Origin: Bifidobacterium psychraerophilum
Lineage (GTDB): Bacteria; Actinomycetota; Actinomycetes; Actinomycetales; Bifidobacteriaceae
Direction of reading: 5' to 3'
Length of the DNA stretch: 64,000 nt
Assembly (NCBI RefSeq): GCF_000741705.1
Contig: NZ_JGZI01000002.1
Span: 124,001 to 188,000, forward strand
Part shown: one piece after another, positions 27,356 through 36,963 of the stretch
Layout of the letters: each line of letters opens with the position of its first letter
Numbering within the stretch: the stretch's first letter is position 1
Position numbers and translations under genes: made by a program
The notes under the pieces: model-generated
Seen by the model: only the letters and a program-made list of their open reading frames with translations
The model's database searches: none
Told to the model about the DNA's origin: nothing

Positions 27356-28312
27356 TCAGATGCCGTATACCTGATGGGTGGTCTCCCGGGTCGCACGGGC
27401 GACGGCCTCGATCGGCTTGTCAACCGCGGCGGCCATCGCAGCCAAAGTGTACGGAATCATGTAGGGTGCGTTGCTTCGACCCCGATAGGGCATCGGCGTC
27501 AGGTACGGGGCATCCGTCTCGACCATCGCATGGTCCAGACCTACGATCGCCAAGGACTGGCGTATGCCGTCATTGCCTTTATAGGAAACGGTACCGGAAA
27601 AACTGAGGTACCAGCCCTGTTCCTTCGCGATCTCCGCCATCTCGGCGTCGCCCGAATACGAATGGAACACGGTCTTGCGAGGAGCACCGTCCTTCAGCAG
27701 CGTTTCAATGACCTGTTGGTGCGCATCACGATCGTGGATCTGCATCGGCAGGTCGAGCTCCTTCGCGAGCGCTATATGCTCGCGAAAGGCCTGACGCTGG
27801 ATCTCCGTGGCAGCGGCCCCTGTGCGGAAGAGATCCATACCGGTCTCACCGATGGCGACAACCTGGTCGGTATTCGCCACGGCCAGCCGATGCACTTCGG
27901 CCAATGCATCATCAAAAGCCGTCTCATGCCAGTCCTGATAGCGCACCGGCAGACCATCCGGGCCCGGGACACCACGATGGCCGTGCAGCACCGCCTCATT
28001 CGGATGAATGGCCAGCGCCGCCCACACCCTGCCCGGATGGGTGGTGGACATGTCGACGGCTGTCTGCAGATGGGGCAGTTCGCACCCGACATCGATGATC
28101 GCACCGACACCCACATGGGCGGAGGCATCAAGCATCTGGTCCACCGAGTAGACGGGAACCGCCTCCTGCCCCTTGGCCTGCGCCTCTTCGGACATGGCGG
28201 CCACGAAGGGGATGACCGATGCGAGATGCGTATGGTCATCCACCACTTCGACGCCTTCCGGCAGTGCTTCAGGTGCCGGTGCCCAACTGCGTTTGCGATG
28301 ATGCTTGCTCAT
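27356..28312 (-). CDS. TatD-family metal-dependent DNase
   Basis: A 318-residue TIM-barrel hydrolase. Metal ligands are seen in VVDDHTHLASV (HxH), IGETGMDLFR (Glu), LPMQIHDRDAHQQVIE (His), VFHSYSGDAEMAEIA (His) and MVETDAPYLTP (Asp), the standard TatD set. These enzymes trim 3' ends of DNA. The ATG at 28312 is chosen because the upstream extension is not conserved in kind. It follows the two exporter genes in the same direction and is read 47 bases after them. Confidence 0.92.
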   Translation of the reverse strand: MSKHHRKRSWAPAPEALPEGVEVVDDHTHLASVIPFVAAMSEEAQAKGQEAVPVYSVDQMLDASAHVGVGAIIDVGCELPHLQTAVDMSTTHPGRVWAALAIHPNEAVLHGHRGVPGPDGLPVRYQDWHETAFDDALAEVHRLAVANTDQVVAIGETGMDLFRTGAAATEIQRQAFREHIALAKELDLPMQIHDRDAHQQVIETLLKDGAPRKTVFHSYSGDAEMAEIAKEQGWYLSFSGTVSYKGNDGIRQSLAIVGLDHAMVETDAPYLTPMPYRGRSNAPYMIPYTLAAMAAAVDKPIEAVARATRETTHQVYGI

Positions 28313-28359
28313 AGCTCCTGCACAGTACACCAGCAGCGGCCCCGAACACCAACCCCCCC

Positions 28360-30270
28360 TCATGCCTGCTCGGCCTGCAAGGCCTCACCGCCATTGGCCA
28401 CACGGATCATCGCGTATTGCGACTCGTACAACCTGAAGTAGGCCTGCTTGAGCGCCAACAACTCATCATGCGATCCGTGCTCCATGATCTGCCCATGGTC
28501 GATGTAGAAGATCTCATCGGCGTTCTCGATCGTCGAAAGCCTGTGCGCGATGATGAAGGATGTTCTTCCCTTGAGCAGATGGTCCAGCCCCGCCTGGAGG
28601 GCCTCCTCGGTTCTGGTGTCGATGTTGCTCGTAGCCTCATCGAGGATGAGGATCCGTGGATCGGCCAGCAGCACCCTGGCGAAGGCGATGAGCTGGCGCT
28701 GTCCTGCCGACAGCGTGGCTCCCCTCTCCTCCACCACCGTGTCATACCCATTGGGCATCTCCATGATGAACTCATGCGCATGCACGGCCTTGGCCGCGGA
28801 TTCGATCTCCTCGTCACTCGCATCAAGGTTGCCGTATCGGATATTGTCCCTGATGTTGCCCGAGAAGATGAAGGTGTCCTGCAGCATGACGCCCATCTGG
28901 CGACGCAAGGACTCCAGGGTGACATCGCGGACATCGTAGCCGTCGATCGTCACCGAACCCTCGGAGACGTCATAGAAGCGTGAGAGCAGGTTGATGATCG
29001 TGGTCTTGCCCGCCCCGGTCGGGCCGACCAATGCGATGGTGCGTCCCGGCTCCACATGGAAGTCCACGAGATTCAGGATGTTGCGCCCACCTTCCTCGTA
29101 CCGGAACACCACATCGTTGAAATCGACCTTGCCACGGATCTGAGGGAGTGTGGCGGCGCCCGGTTTGTCCTGGATCTCCGGCACGACGTCAAGCGTCTCG
29201 AAGATGCGTTCCAGGTAGGCCGAGCAGGTGATGAGCTGGTTGTAGAAGTTGCCGATGTTGATGACCGGGTTCCAGAAGTTATTGGCATACCCGATGAAGG
29301 CGATCAGAACACCGGTGCTCACATTGACGCCGCCGAATCCCATGACGCCCACGTAGTAGATGAAGGCGATCGTCATCGTGGAGATGTTCTGCACACCCGG
29401 CCACATGAGGAACTGGATGTGGACAGCCGTCATCCACGATTTACGGACCTCGCCCTGCTGCTCCTGGAAGGTCTCGTACTGCGTGCGCTCACGGGCGAAG
29501 GTCTGTGTGGTCTTCACACCTGCAATCGACTCATGGATGTAGGCGTTGAGGTTGCTCTGCTTGTTGGAGAGCTTCTGATACGCCTTGCGTTGGAAGAACT
29601 GCAGCACCCGCACCCAGATGATGAGCACAGGGAAGAGTATCAGCGACCAGAGCGTGAGCTTCCAGTCGATGACCGACATGACCACCAGGGTGATGATGAA
29701 GGTGAACACGTCGGAGATCACGTTGATCAGCCCGGAGCTCAGGGTGTCCGACAGGGTGTTCACGTAGTTGACCACGCGGATCAGGATCTTGCCGTGAGGA
29801 CGCGAATCGAAATACGAGAAGGGAAGCGTCTGGATGTGCGAGAACAGATCACGTCGCATGTCCTTGAGCATCAGCTGGCCGACGCGCGTGATCGAAACCG
29901 TGCGGTAGCGCAGGCAGAGTTCGTAGATCACGATCGCCACGAGGAAGACGCCACCCAACAGCAGCAGTTGGGATACGTCCTTGTTCGGGATCACTGAATC
30001 GATGATGATTTTGATGAGGTACGGCACCGCCACCAGGATGCCGCTCATCAGGATGACCACCGTGAGAATCCTCACGACCTCGCCGATGTATGGTTTGAGA
30101 TACACCCCCACACGCATGATGTCCCTGAGGTTGATCTGCTCTTCGAGCTCCTCGTCCTCACGGAAGGTGTTGCGTCGCTGTCCGTTGCTGCGCACGCTTT
30201 CCTTCGCCGCCTCGTCCGCGCTGCGCCGTGCATTCTTTCTCTGTGCACCGTTACGTCTTGCCATGTGCAT
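28360..30270 (-). CDS. ABC exporter half-transporter, canonical-site subunit
   Basis: A 636-residue protein with a charged N-terminal tail (about 1-50), six membrane segments (about 60-340) and an ABC domain. Motifs: Walker A GPTGAGKTT, signature LSAGQRQ, Walker B ILILDEATS with the catalytic Glu, and switch His in IIAHRLSTI. It begins 4 bases after the stop of the partner gene, with GGAG seven bases before the ATG. The pair looks like the BmrC/BmrD or TM287/288 type of heterodimeric multidrug exporter. Substrate not known. Confidence 0.92.
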   Translation of the reverse strand: MHMARRNGAQRKNARRSADEAAKESVRSNGQRRNTFREDEELEEQINLRDIMRVGVYLKPYIGEVVRILTVVILMSGILVAVPYLIKIIIDSVIPNKDVSQLLLLGGVFLVAIVIYELCLRYRTVSITRVGQLMLKDMRRDLFSHIQTLPFSYFDSRPHGKILIRVVNYVNTLSDTLSSGLINVISDVFTFIITLVVMSVIDWKLTLWSLILFPVLIIWVRVLQFFQRKAYQKLSNKQSNLNAYIHESIAGVKTTQTFARERTQYETFQEQQGEVRKSWMTAVHIQFLMWPGVQNISTMTIAFIYYVGVMGFGGVNVSTGVLIAFIGYANNFWNPVINIGNFYNQLITCSAYLERIFETLDVVPEIQDKPGAATLPQIRGKVDFNDVVFRYEEGGRNILNLVDFHVEPGRTIALVGPTGAGKTTIINLLSRFYDVSEGSVTIDGYDVRDVTLESLRRQMGVMLQDTFIFSGNIRDNIRYGNLDASDEEIESAAKAVHAHEFIMEMPNGYDTVVEERGATLSAGQRQLIAFARVLLADPRILILDEATSNIDTRTEEALQAGLDHLLKGRTSFIIAHRLSTIENADEIFYIDHGQIMEHGSHDELLALKQAYFRLYESQYAMIRVANGGEALQAEQA

Positions 30271-30274
30271 GCCC

Positions 30275-32119
30275 CTACTCCTCGAAACCGGCGGATTGAC
30301 CGGACTGCAAGCCAAGCTGCTTGCGATATATCTCCCAATAGCGCCCGTGGGCCTCAACGAGATCCTGATGCGTCCCCTGCTCGACGATTGCACCATGCTC
30401 CAGCACCAGGATGAGATCCGCATCCTTCACCGAGGAGATGCGGTGGGCGATGGTGATGATCGTCTTCTTGGTCTCCAACTCGCTCAGATGTCTCTGGATC
30501 TCCGCTTCGGTCTCCATATCGACGGCCGATGTGGTGTCGTCCATCACCAGGATGGATGGATCGTCCGCAAGAGCCCGAGCCAGACTCAGACGTTGCTTCT
30601 GCCCTCCGGAAAGACCCACACCGCGCTCTCCCACGACGGTGTTGTAGCCCTCCGGCATGCTCCGGATGAAACCATCGGCCCCTGCTATCGCAGCCACACG
30701 ACTGACGAAATCCTCATCGTTGGCGGTGGCGCCGAAGGCTATATTGCCGCCGATGGTGTCTGAGAACAGGAAGGTGTCCTGCGCGACGATGCTGACCTGG
30801 GAGCGCAAGGTGGAAAGCGGCCAGTCACGGGCATCGATCCCGTCAATCAAGACATGGCCGACCGTCGGATCGTAGAAACGTGAGATCATGCTCACCAGGG
30901 TGGATTTGCCTGATCCCGTTTCGCCCAGGATGCCGAGTTTGGAACCCGCGGGCACGAAGAAGTCGAGATTCTTCAGGATCGGGGTCTCGGGATCGTCCGG
31001 GAAGGCGAAGCTGACATGGTCGAAACGTATTTCGCCACCGATGCGTTCGGGCGCCTTCGATTCGGTGTTGCTGATCTTCGCCAGCAAGGCATTGGCGTGT
31101 TCGACCGACGACTCGGCATCCGGCCGCTCGACGATTCTTGAATGCGAGGTCAGCAGACGCCTGATCTTGATGCAGGATGCGTTGAATCGTTGGATGTCGT
31201 TGATCAGCCATCCCGATTGGCGCACCGGCCCATCGATCATCCACAGGAAGCTGTCAAAAGCCACCAGGTCACCCAGGGTCATCATGCCTTCGATCACCAG
31301 CCAGCCACCGAAGACCAGGATGATCAGCTGCAGCATGAAGGATGAGCCATCGAGCCAGGGCATGTAACGACGGCTGTTGTAGGCCAGCTTCATGTTGCGC
31401 TGCATGTAGTCGTCGTTGTGCTCGTCGAATTTCTTCGTTTCAAAGGGCTCACGCACGAAGGCCTTGACGACGCGGTTGCCTTCGATGTTCTCCTCGACCA
31501 TGGAGTTCAGACGGGCGAGGGAGTTGCGGATGTCGAAGAACAGCGGGTGCGCGTGGCTGGCGAGCGCACGTGTGAAGAAGAAGAGGAAAGGCGTCACGCA
31601 GGCCAGCGCGAGCGCCAGACGCCAGTCTATGGTGACCATGACGCACAGGGAGCCCACGAAGAGGATCACGCAGTCCGCGACGTTGTAGGTTACCCATGAC
31701 AGGAAATGGCGTATGGCATCGGTATCGGAGGTCATGCGGCTCATGATGTCGCCGATACGGGTGTGGTTGAAGTAGGTGAAGTCCAGGCTGTGGAGCTTCT
31801 CGTATTCGTCTGATACCAGACGATAGATGGTGTTCTGTCCGAATCGCTCCATGAACATCTGGTAGCCGTATCGAACGACGGTCCTCACCAGGGTGACCGC
31901 GATCATGGCGAAGCAGAATTGCGGCAGACGGTCATGATGACCTTGTGTGATGACTTGATCGACGATCATCCCCGCCAACAGCGGCATGATCATCACCAGG
32001 ACCTTGTCGATGACGAATAGCACGGAAACGGCGATTATCCTCGGCAGATCTGGTTTGCAGTATGGCAGTATCCAGCGCATGTTGCTGGCTTGTTGATTGT
32101 TGTTCGGATCGACGTACAT
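30275..32119 (-). CDS. ABC exporter half-transporter, degenerate-site subunit
   Basis: A 614-residue protein, six membrane segments then an ABC domain with Walker A GETGSGKST, signature LSGGQKQR, and switch His in ITIAHRISS. Walker B reads ILVMDDTTS: Asp stands where the catalytic Glu is expected. In heterodimeric exporters of the BmrCD/TM287-288 kind one site has exactly this change, so this is the non-hydrolysing partner of the next gene. The ATG at 32119 is preferred to the longer frame to 32248. Confidence 0.92.
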   Translation of the reverse strand: MYVDPNNNQQASNMRWILPYCKPDLPRIIAVSVLFVIDKVLVMIMPLLAGMIVDQVITQGHHDRLPQFCFAMIAVTLVRTVVRYGYQMFMERFGQNTIYRLVSDEYEKLHSLDFTYFNHTRIGDIMSRMTSDTDAIRHFLSWVTYNVADCVILFVGSLCVMVTIDWRLALALACVTPFLFFFTRALASHAHPLFFDIRNSLARLNSMVEENIEGNRVVKAFVREPFETKKFDEHNDDYMQRNMKLAYNSRRYMPWLDGSSFMLQLIILVFGGWLVIEGMMTLGDLVAFDSFLWMIDGPVRQSGWLINDIQRFNASCIKIRRLLTSHSRIVERPDAESSVEHANALLAKISNTESKAPERIGGEIRFDHVSFAFPDDPETPILKNLDFFVPAGSKLGILGETGSGKSTLVSMISRFYDPTVGHVLIDGIDARDWPLSTLRSQVSIVAQDTFLFSDTIGGNIAFGATANDEDFVSRVAAIAGADGFIRSMPEGYNTVVGERGVGLSGGQKQRLSLARALADDPSILVMDDTTSAVDMETEAEIQRHLSELETKKTIITIAHRISSVKDADLILVLEHGAIVEQGTHQDLVEAHGRYWEIYRKQLGLQSGQSAGFEE

Positions 32120-32241
32120 CAGGGACAACCCCCGCGTTCCTTGTTGCTCTCTCCTACCCGGTTCTCTCCGGGATTCCCCGCTCGTATAACGAAGTTCGAA
32201 TGGTGATGTCCGTTCCCAAAATTCCCCGTCGAATACGTAAG

Positions 32242-32261
32242 CTCGCAATATTCTATGCGAG
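32242..32261. promoter_or_regulatory. Candidate operator before the ABC exporter operon
   Basis: CTCGCA (32242-32247) and TGCGAG (32256-32261) form a perfect inverted repeat with an AT-rich 8-base centre, about 120 bases before the first exporter gene. It could bind a regulator; none is encoded next to it. Confidence 0.3.
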
Positions 32262-32473
32262 ACCTAGCGCTTTTCAACCGGCGGTTCTTCGGCGTGTCAC
32301 GACGTCTCTTCGTTACCGCACAAGGGCTTGGGAAGATTCATCGAGTATGGCGGATATGCAATATTCGCTCCACGCGAATCAGGCATGACATATGGGTGTG
32401 CGATCCGAAGGCTTCCGCTGATGCATGTGTGGGAACAATCGATGCGTGCAGGACGCCACGCCACAAAAGGATA

Positions 32474-32499
32474 AGCCCGGCGGAGGGAACCGCCGGGCT
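32474..32499 (-). terminator. Terminator of metG
   Basis: A perfect 10-bp stem, AGCCCGGCGG (32474-32483) with CCGCCGGGCT (32490-32499), loop of 6. On the minus strand it is followed by TATCCTTTT, about 200 bases beyond the metG stop. Confidence 0.75.
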
Positions 32500-32699
32500 T
32501 GAGAGAAGAGAGAAGAAGGGTTCAATTATGGGGTTCTGGGTGGAACCTCGCCAACGTGCTATCTGCTGACATCTCTTATATAAGCAACGCTTTCTTGGAA
32601 ATGTGATGCGGTAAGCTCAAAGAACTCTGTGAATCTTGTAATCGCATCGTGTGCATCGGCGATTCAGGTATCCTTCCCGCTTCAGCGCCAGATCCGATC

Positions 32700-34571
32700 T
32701 CAGTCCTCACCCTGCTTCAACTTCGCCTGCTCCGCAGCGAGTCTCTCCGACTCCTTCGCTCGTCGTGCATCGAGTTCGCTCTGGAAACGGTCGAGTTCCT
32801 CCTGTACGGCCTCCTTGGGGATTTTGGCGAAAATCGGGGTCGGCTTCGCAATGGGAACGCCATCCCTGATCGCTTCGCGCTTCCACGGATGCACATTCTC
32901 TCCAAGGCGGTATTCCCCGGTGATGACCGGGTAACGGAATCCTGGCCTGTCCAGATCCTCCACCTCTTCGATATGGGGCAGCGGGGAGAAGACGCCGGTA
33001 CCACCCATCGTCTCGTGCACACGCTGCGCCGAATGTGGCAGGAACGGTGCAAGCAGGGTGTTGGCATCGGAGACGGCCTGGGCGGCCGTATGCAGCACCA
33101 CGGCCAGACGTGTGTCATCATCCTTGATCTTCCACGGTTCCATCGCGGAGATGTAGCGATTGATCGCGGCGACCGAGGACATGGCCTCGTTCAAAGCGGC
33201 TTTCTGCTTATGCTGCTCGATCAGGTTCCCGACGGTGTCGAATGCCTCATTCATATGTGCGAGCAGGGTGCGGTCCTCATCGTGCAGATCACCGGGATCC
33301 ACCTCGGGGATGCGGCCGAACTCCTTGTGCAGCAGATTGGCGACACGGTTGACCAGATTGCCCCAGCTTGCGGCCAGTTCCTCATTGTTGTGACGGACGA
33401 ATTCAGCCCATGTGAAATCGGCGTCGGACGTCTCGGGGCCTGCGATCGAGATGTAATAACGCACGGCATCCACCTGGTAGCGGGCCAGGATGTCCTTCAC
33501 ATAGATGACGATGCCGCGTGACGAGCTGAATTTCTTGCCTTCCATCGACAGGAACTCGCTGGCCACCACTTCCTTCGGCAGGTTGAGCTTCCCGAATTCA
33601 CCCGGCTCCCCGCCTTTGGATCCTTCGCCGTTGTATCCCAACAGTTCCGAGGGCCAGATCTGGGAATGGAATGTGATGTTGTCCTTGCCCATGAAGTAGT
33701 AGCCCGGGGCCTGGGGGTCGTTCCACCATTGGCGCCAGGCATCGGGATCGCCCTGACGCCGTGCCCACTCGATGGATGCCGACAAATAGCCTATGACGGC
33801 GTCGAACCATACATAGAGTTTCTTGTTCGGGTTATCGATCCACCCGTCCACGGGGACCGGAATGCCCCAATCGATGTCTCTGGTGATGGCGCGGGGCTTG
33901 ACTTCCTTGAACAGTCCGATCGAGAAGTTGATGACGTTCGTGCGCCATCCCTCGGTGCCCTTGAGCCAGGTGAGGTTGGCTTCGGCGAGTGCGGGCAGGT
34001 CCAGGAAGAAATGCTCGGTCTCCTCGAAAATGGGGGTCTCGCCGTTGATCTTGGAAACGGGATTGATGAGCTCATCGGGATCGAGCTCATTGCCGCAGTT
34101 GTCGCACTGGTCGCCGCGAGCACCCGCGGCGCCGCAGATCGGGCAGGTGCCCTCGATGTAGCGGTCGGGCAGCGTCCTCCCCGTGGAAGGCGAAATGGCG
34201 ACCTGCTGCTTGTCTTTGTATATGTAGCCATTGGCAAGGCACTGCCTGAACATTTCCTGCACCACGCGCTCGTGGTTGCCGGTGGTCGTGCGGGTGAAGA
34301 GGTCGTAGCTCAATCCCAGATCGCACAGATCCTTGGCGATGACCTTGTTGTACCGATCCGCGAGTTCCTGCGCGCTCACGCCCTCGGCTTCGGCCTGCAC
34401 GAGAATGGGTGTGCCGTGCTCATCGGTGCCAGACACCATCAGGACATCGTTGCCCTTCATGCGCTCATAGCGTGCGTAGACATCCGAAGGAACACCAAAA
34501 CCTGCAACATGCCCGATATGACGTGGTCCGTTGGCATAAGGCCATGCGACGGCAACAAGGATATGACTCAT
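32700..34571 (-). CDS. metG: Methionyl-tRNA synthetase
   Basis: A 623-residue class I synthetase. HIGH is at residues 18-21 ([12 protein letters not shown]), the zinc knuckle is [18 protein letters not shown] in the connective peptide, and the KMSKS counterpart reads KKFSSSR. An anticodon-binding helical domain follows, and the last 40 residues are charged and helical without the C-terminal EMAP-like dimer domain, so this is the short form. An essential enzyme; single gene with its own terminator. Confidence 0.97.
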   Translation of the reverse strand: MSHILVAVAWPYANGPRHIGHVAGFGVPSDVYARYERMKGNDVLMVSGTDEHGTPILVQAEAEGVSAQELADRYNKVIAKDLCDLGLSYDLFTRTTTGNHERVVQEMFRQCLANGYIYKDKQQVAISPSTGRTLPDRYIEGTCPICGAAGARGDQCDNCGNELDPDELINPVSKINGETPIFEETEHFFLDLPALAEANLTWLKGTEGWRTNVINFSIGLFKEVKPRAITRDIDWGIPVPVDGWIDNPNKKLYVWFDAVIGYLSASIEWARRQGDPDAWRQWWNDPQAPGYYFMGKDNITFHSQIWPSELLGYNGEGSKGGEPGEFGKLNLPKEVVASEFLSMEGKKFSSSRGIVIYVKDILARYQVDAVRYYISIAGPETSDADFTWAEFVRHNNEELAASWGNLVNRVANLLHKEFGRIPEVDPGDLHDEDRTLLAHMNEAFDTVGNLIEQHKQKAALNEAMSSVAAINRYISAMEPWKIKDDDTRLAVVLHTAAQAVSDANTLLAPFLPHSAQRVHETMGGTGVFSPLPHIEEVEDLDRPGFRYPVITGEYRLGENVHPWKREAIRDGVPIAKPTPIFAKIPKEAVQEELDRFQSELDARRAKESERLAAEQAKLKQGED

Positions 34572-34781
34572 AATCTCCGATTATTGGCGGCGGCGAGGAC
34601 AGCTCAGCAGCTCTGGGAGCGGTGACTGCGTCCTGTGAGGCGGCGGACCCTGATATCACCCCTGCTCTTATGCACATACGCACGGTTGCAAGCTGCCGTT
34701 ATGCACAGAAAGACCCGAAAATCACCCATATTGTCCACATTTCCACATTATCGAGCCGCCCGTAGCACGGTAGGCACCGTA

Positions 34782-35420
34782 ATGGCATACCGTCCGTTCA
34801 TGGAAACATCATCACGACAGGGCATATTGGAGCGCACGGATGCAAGGCCCGCCCAGCTTCAATCACGGACACGACGGACTCTGATACTGGCAAACGATCT
34901 TCCAGGGCCATTGAGCATGAGATGGCTGCATGAACTGGGTATCGTGATCCCTCTTGATGAGGGAAGCGCGTTCCTCAGCGATGATGCGGGCTCGCTGTAT
35001 GGGCGGGCCACCGTGGCATCGGCACTGGTGCCCACCGGATCGGCGGCGTGCACACTGCTGGCCGCTTGGATCTGGACCGGCGGCCCATTCCCCGAAACCA
35101 TTGACATCGTTTCACAGTCACACTATCGGGCACCTGTCCACGGGCATCTCATCAGGGTGCACAACCGGAACATCCCACCGGACCATCTGATGCGCATGGG
35201 GCGGCTATGGGTCACATCCCCGCAGCGGACGGCATGCGATCTGGCCTGCGACGATGGGCACGGCGGCCCCGAACTGCTCCGGATCATCAGCGCGGTGCTC
35301 CACCAGCACCAGCTCACACCCTCCGCCTGCCTGCATCTGCTTGCAAGCAATCCACGGTGGCCCGGGCACGCCAGAGGGGTGGCCTTGTTCAACGCGATGA
35401 AACATGACTTCGACTCTTAG
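34782..35420 (+). CDS. AbiEi-like hypothetical protein
   Basis: A 212-residue soluble protein. The stretch RLWVTSPQRTACDLACDDG (about residues 140-160) matches the TSPxRTaxDLA motif found in many AbiEi-type antitoxin and DUF559-linked proteins of actinobacteria, after a beta-rich region with HGHLIRVHNR. No AbiEii nucleotidyltransferase toxin lies nearby, so it is not a clear toxin-antitoxin pair. The start is uncertain; frames run back to 34635. It is divergent from metG. Confidence 0.55.
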   Translation: MAYRPFMETSSRQGILERTDARPAQLQSRTRRTLILANDLPGPLSMRWLHELGIVIPLDEGSAFLSDDAGSLYGRATVASALVPTGSAACTLLAAWIWTGGPFPETIDIVSQSHYRAPVHGHLIRVHNRNIPPDHLMRMGRLWVTSPQRTACDLACDDGHGGPELLRIISAVLHQHQLTPSACLHLLASNPRWPGHARGVALFNAMKHDFDS

Positions 35421-35426
35421 CGGTAC

Positions 35427-35810
35427 ATGATGAGACCATTCCCGCAAGGAGAGCACCCTCACCGGCATGGGCGCCACAACCGACGGCGCAACACACGGCT
35501 CGACCGGATGAAAGCATCCGCCGACGAGGACGGCAGCACGCAACAGCGGCAGGGCCGAGGCCGGGAGGCACCGCCCTCGGCCCCACCGGCGCCACCGCCG
35601 CAACCCACCCCGATCCACGCATGCGACCCCCGCACGCCGCAGAGCACATTGTGGGAATTCGCCCGGTCATACCCCGAACTCCGCCGGTGGCTTGTGGCCA
35701 ATCCCGCCTCCGACGCCGAACTGCTGGAATACATCGCCCAGTCAGGAGGACCCGGCGTTGCGCACGCTTTGGATATTCTGTTGGAATCCATCGAACATGG
35801 CGATGACTGA
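35427..35810 (+). CDS. Small protein with a leucine-rich-variant-like motif
   Basis: A 127-residue protein. Residues 1 to about 75 are low complexity (Arg/His, then Pro/Ala). The C-terminus, LRRWLVANPASDAELLEYIAQSGGPGV, resembles one unit of the variant leucine-rich repeat (LRV) found in tandem in actinobacterial proteins. It starts 6 bases after the upstream gene, so the two are likely co-transcribed. Function unknown. Confidence 0.55.
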   Translation: MMRPFPQGEHPHRHGRHNRRRNTRLDRMKASADEDGSTQQRQGRGREAPPSAPPAPPPQPTPIHACDPRTPQSTLWEFARSYPELRRWLVANPASDAELLEYIAQSGGPGVAHALDILLESIEHGDD

Positions 35811-35812
35811 AC

Positions 35813-35840
35813 GGCCCGACGCACACAACGGCGTCGGGCC
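35813..35840. terminator. Bidirectional terminator
   Basis: GGCCCGACGC (35813-35822) pairs perfectly with GCGTCGGGCC (35831-35840) across 8 bases. It sits between a + strand gene and the end of rsmI on the minus strand and can serve both. Confidence 0.8.
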
Positions 35841-35854
35841 TTGGCGATCGCGGC

Positions 35855-36934
35855 TCAGTGCTTCAGCGTCAGCACAGCCGAATAGACCTCTTTCCTGCTG
35901 GGCAAGGAACCATCCGGCAGCGGATGCTCGGCGATGACCTGGCCGATCGCCTCCTTGATGCGCAAACCGTTTTCCAGAGCCCGGTCAATCGCCAGAACCG
36001 CAAGATCCTCGATCGGCAAGGCGGCCGGTGCCGCAGCCAGGGCTTCATCATCGGAAGCGCCGGCGACGACCAGCACCATCTCACCGCGAGGCGGGTTCTC
36101 CTGAACCGAATGCAGCACCTCGGCGATGGACGCCCTGCGAATCTCCTCATAATCCTTCGTCAACTCGCGGCACAAGGCCATAGGGCGGTTGGGACCGAAG
36201 GTCTCCAACAGATCCTTCATCGAATCGTCGATGCGGTGCAAGGTTTCATAGAAGACCATCGTCCGCTGCTCAGATTGCATGCTTCGCAGATATTGCATGC
36301 GTTCGGCATGCTTGCGCGGGAGAAAACCCTCATAGCAGAAACGATCGGTGGGGAGCCCGGAAAGCGCGAGCGCATCGAGCACCGCGCTGGGACCTGGGGC
36401 GCAAGTCACCGGGATACCACGCTCGATGGCTCTGCGAACAATCGCCAGACCGGGATCATTAATCGTCGGCATGCCCGCATCGGAGACGACCAGCACGCAG
36501 GCGCCCTCTTCGACCTGATCCAACAGCCGCTTGGATTTCTCCTGCTCGTTATGGTCGTGATAGGCGATGACCTTGCCGTTGACATGCACGCCCAGGCGAT
36601 TCGCCAGATCATACAGTCTGCGCGTGTCTTCTGCGGCGACGATATCGGCGTCCTTCAGCAACGCCACCAGTCGGGCCGATGCATCGAGCACATTGCCGAT
36701 CGGGGTGGCGGCGAGCACGACGGTCCCTTTGGGAACCGGATTGCGGCCAGCAACGGCAGCATGATCGGCGGCAAGCGAACCCTCATCCGAATCAGTATTC
36801 GGGGAGGCCTGATGATCCTGGCTTCCGTGTTCCTGTCTGTGCTGCGGGGGGAGGGATTCGACATCATCGACACGGTCAAGTCGGGTGTCGTTTTCTCCAA
36901 ATTGTTGTGTGGATTGGGCGGACTCGGTATGCAT
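35855..36934 (-). CDS. rsmI: 16S rRNA (cytidine1402-2'-O)-methyltransferase
   Basis: A 359-residue protein. The methylase core starts at about residue 70 with GTVVLAATPIGN, then AEDTRRL, VIAYHDHNE, VVSDAGMPTINDPG and CAPGPSAVLDALALSGLPTDRF, the standard RsmI motifs. It 2'-O-methylates C1402 in the decoding centre with SAM. Unusual is the first 68 residues, a polar Gln/Asp/His-rich tail. The ATG at 36934 has GGAG close to it. It is divergent from the PMT gene with only 29 bases between the two starts. Confidence 0.93.
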   Translation of the reverse strand: MHTESAQSTQQFGENDTRLDRVDDVESLPPQHRQEHGSQDHQASPNTDSDEGSLAADHAAVAGRNPVPKGTVVLAATPIGNVLDASARLVALLKDADIVAAEDTRRLYDLANRLGVHVNGKVIAYHDHNEQEKSKRLLDQVEEGACVLVVSDAGMPTINDPGLAIVRRAIERGIPVTCAPGPSAVLDALALSGLPTDRFCYEGFLPRKHAERMQYLRSMQSEQRTMVFYETLHRIDDSMKDLLETFGPNRPMALCRELTKDYEEIRRASIAEVLHSVQENPPRGEMVLVVAGASDDEALAAAPAALPIEDLAVLAIDRALENGLRIKEAIGQVIAEHPLPDGSLPSRKEVYSAVLTLKH

Positions 36935-36963
36935 AGCTCCAGTATCCCCTAATCTTAGTATTG

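Larger units (their letters stand above)
32120..32699. other. Gap between metG and the ABC exporter operon
   Basis: About 580 bases. It holds the palindrome at 32242-32261 and the metG terminator at 32474-32499. Frames of up to 108 codons on the + strand have no ribosome site and cross these elements, so no gene is called. Confidence 0.5.

Noticed and set aside
29056-29997. A 313-codon frame antisense to the ABC exporter gene
   Set aside because: Shadow frame with strongly acidic/His-rich composition and no ribosome site.
32120-32569. Small genes between the exporter operon and metG
   Set aside because: Frames of about 100 codons lack ribosome sites and overlap the palindrome and the metG terminator.
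34572-34781. T-box or riboswitch upstream of metG
   Set aside because: No T-box bulge sequence, specifier loop or SAM-aptamer-like pattern could be recognised in the short leader region.
34782-35810. AbiE toxin-antitoxin pair
   Set aside because: Only the AbiEi-like motif is present; the adjacent small protein has no nucleotidyltransferase motif.
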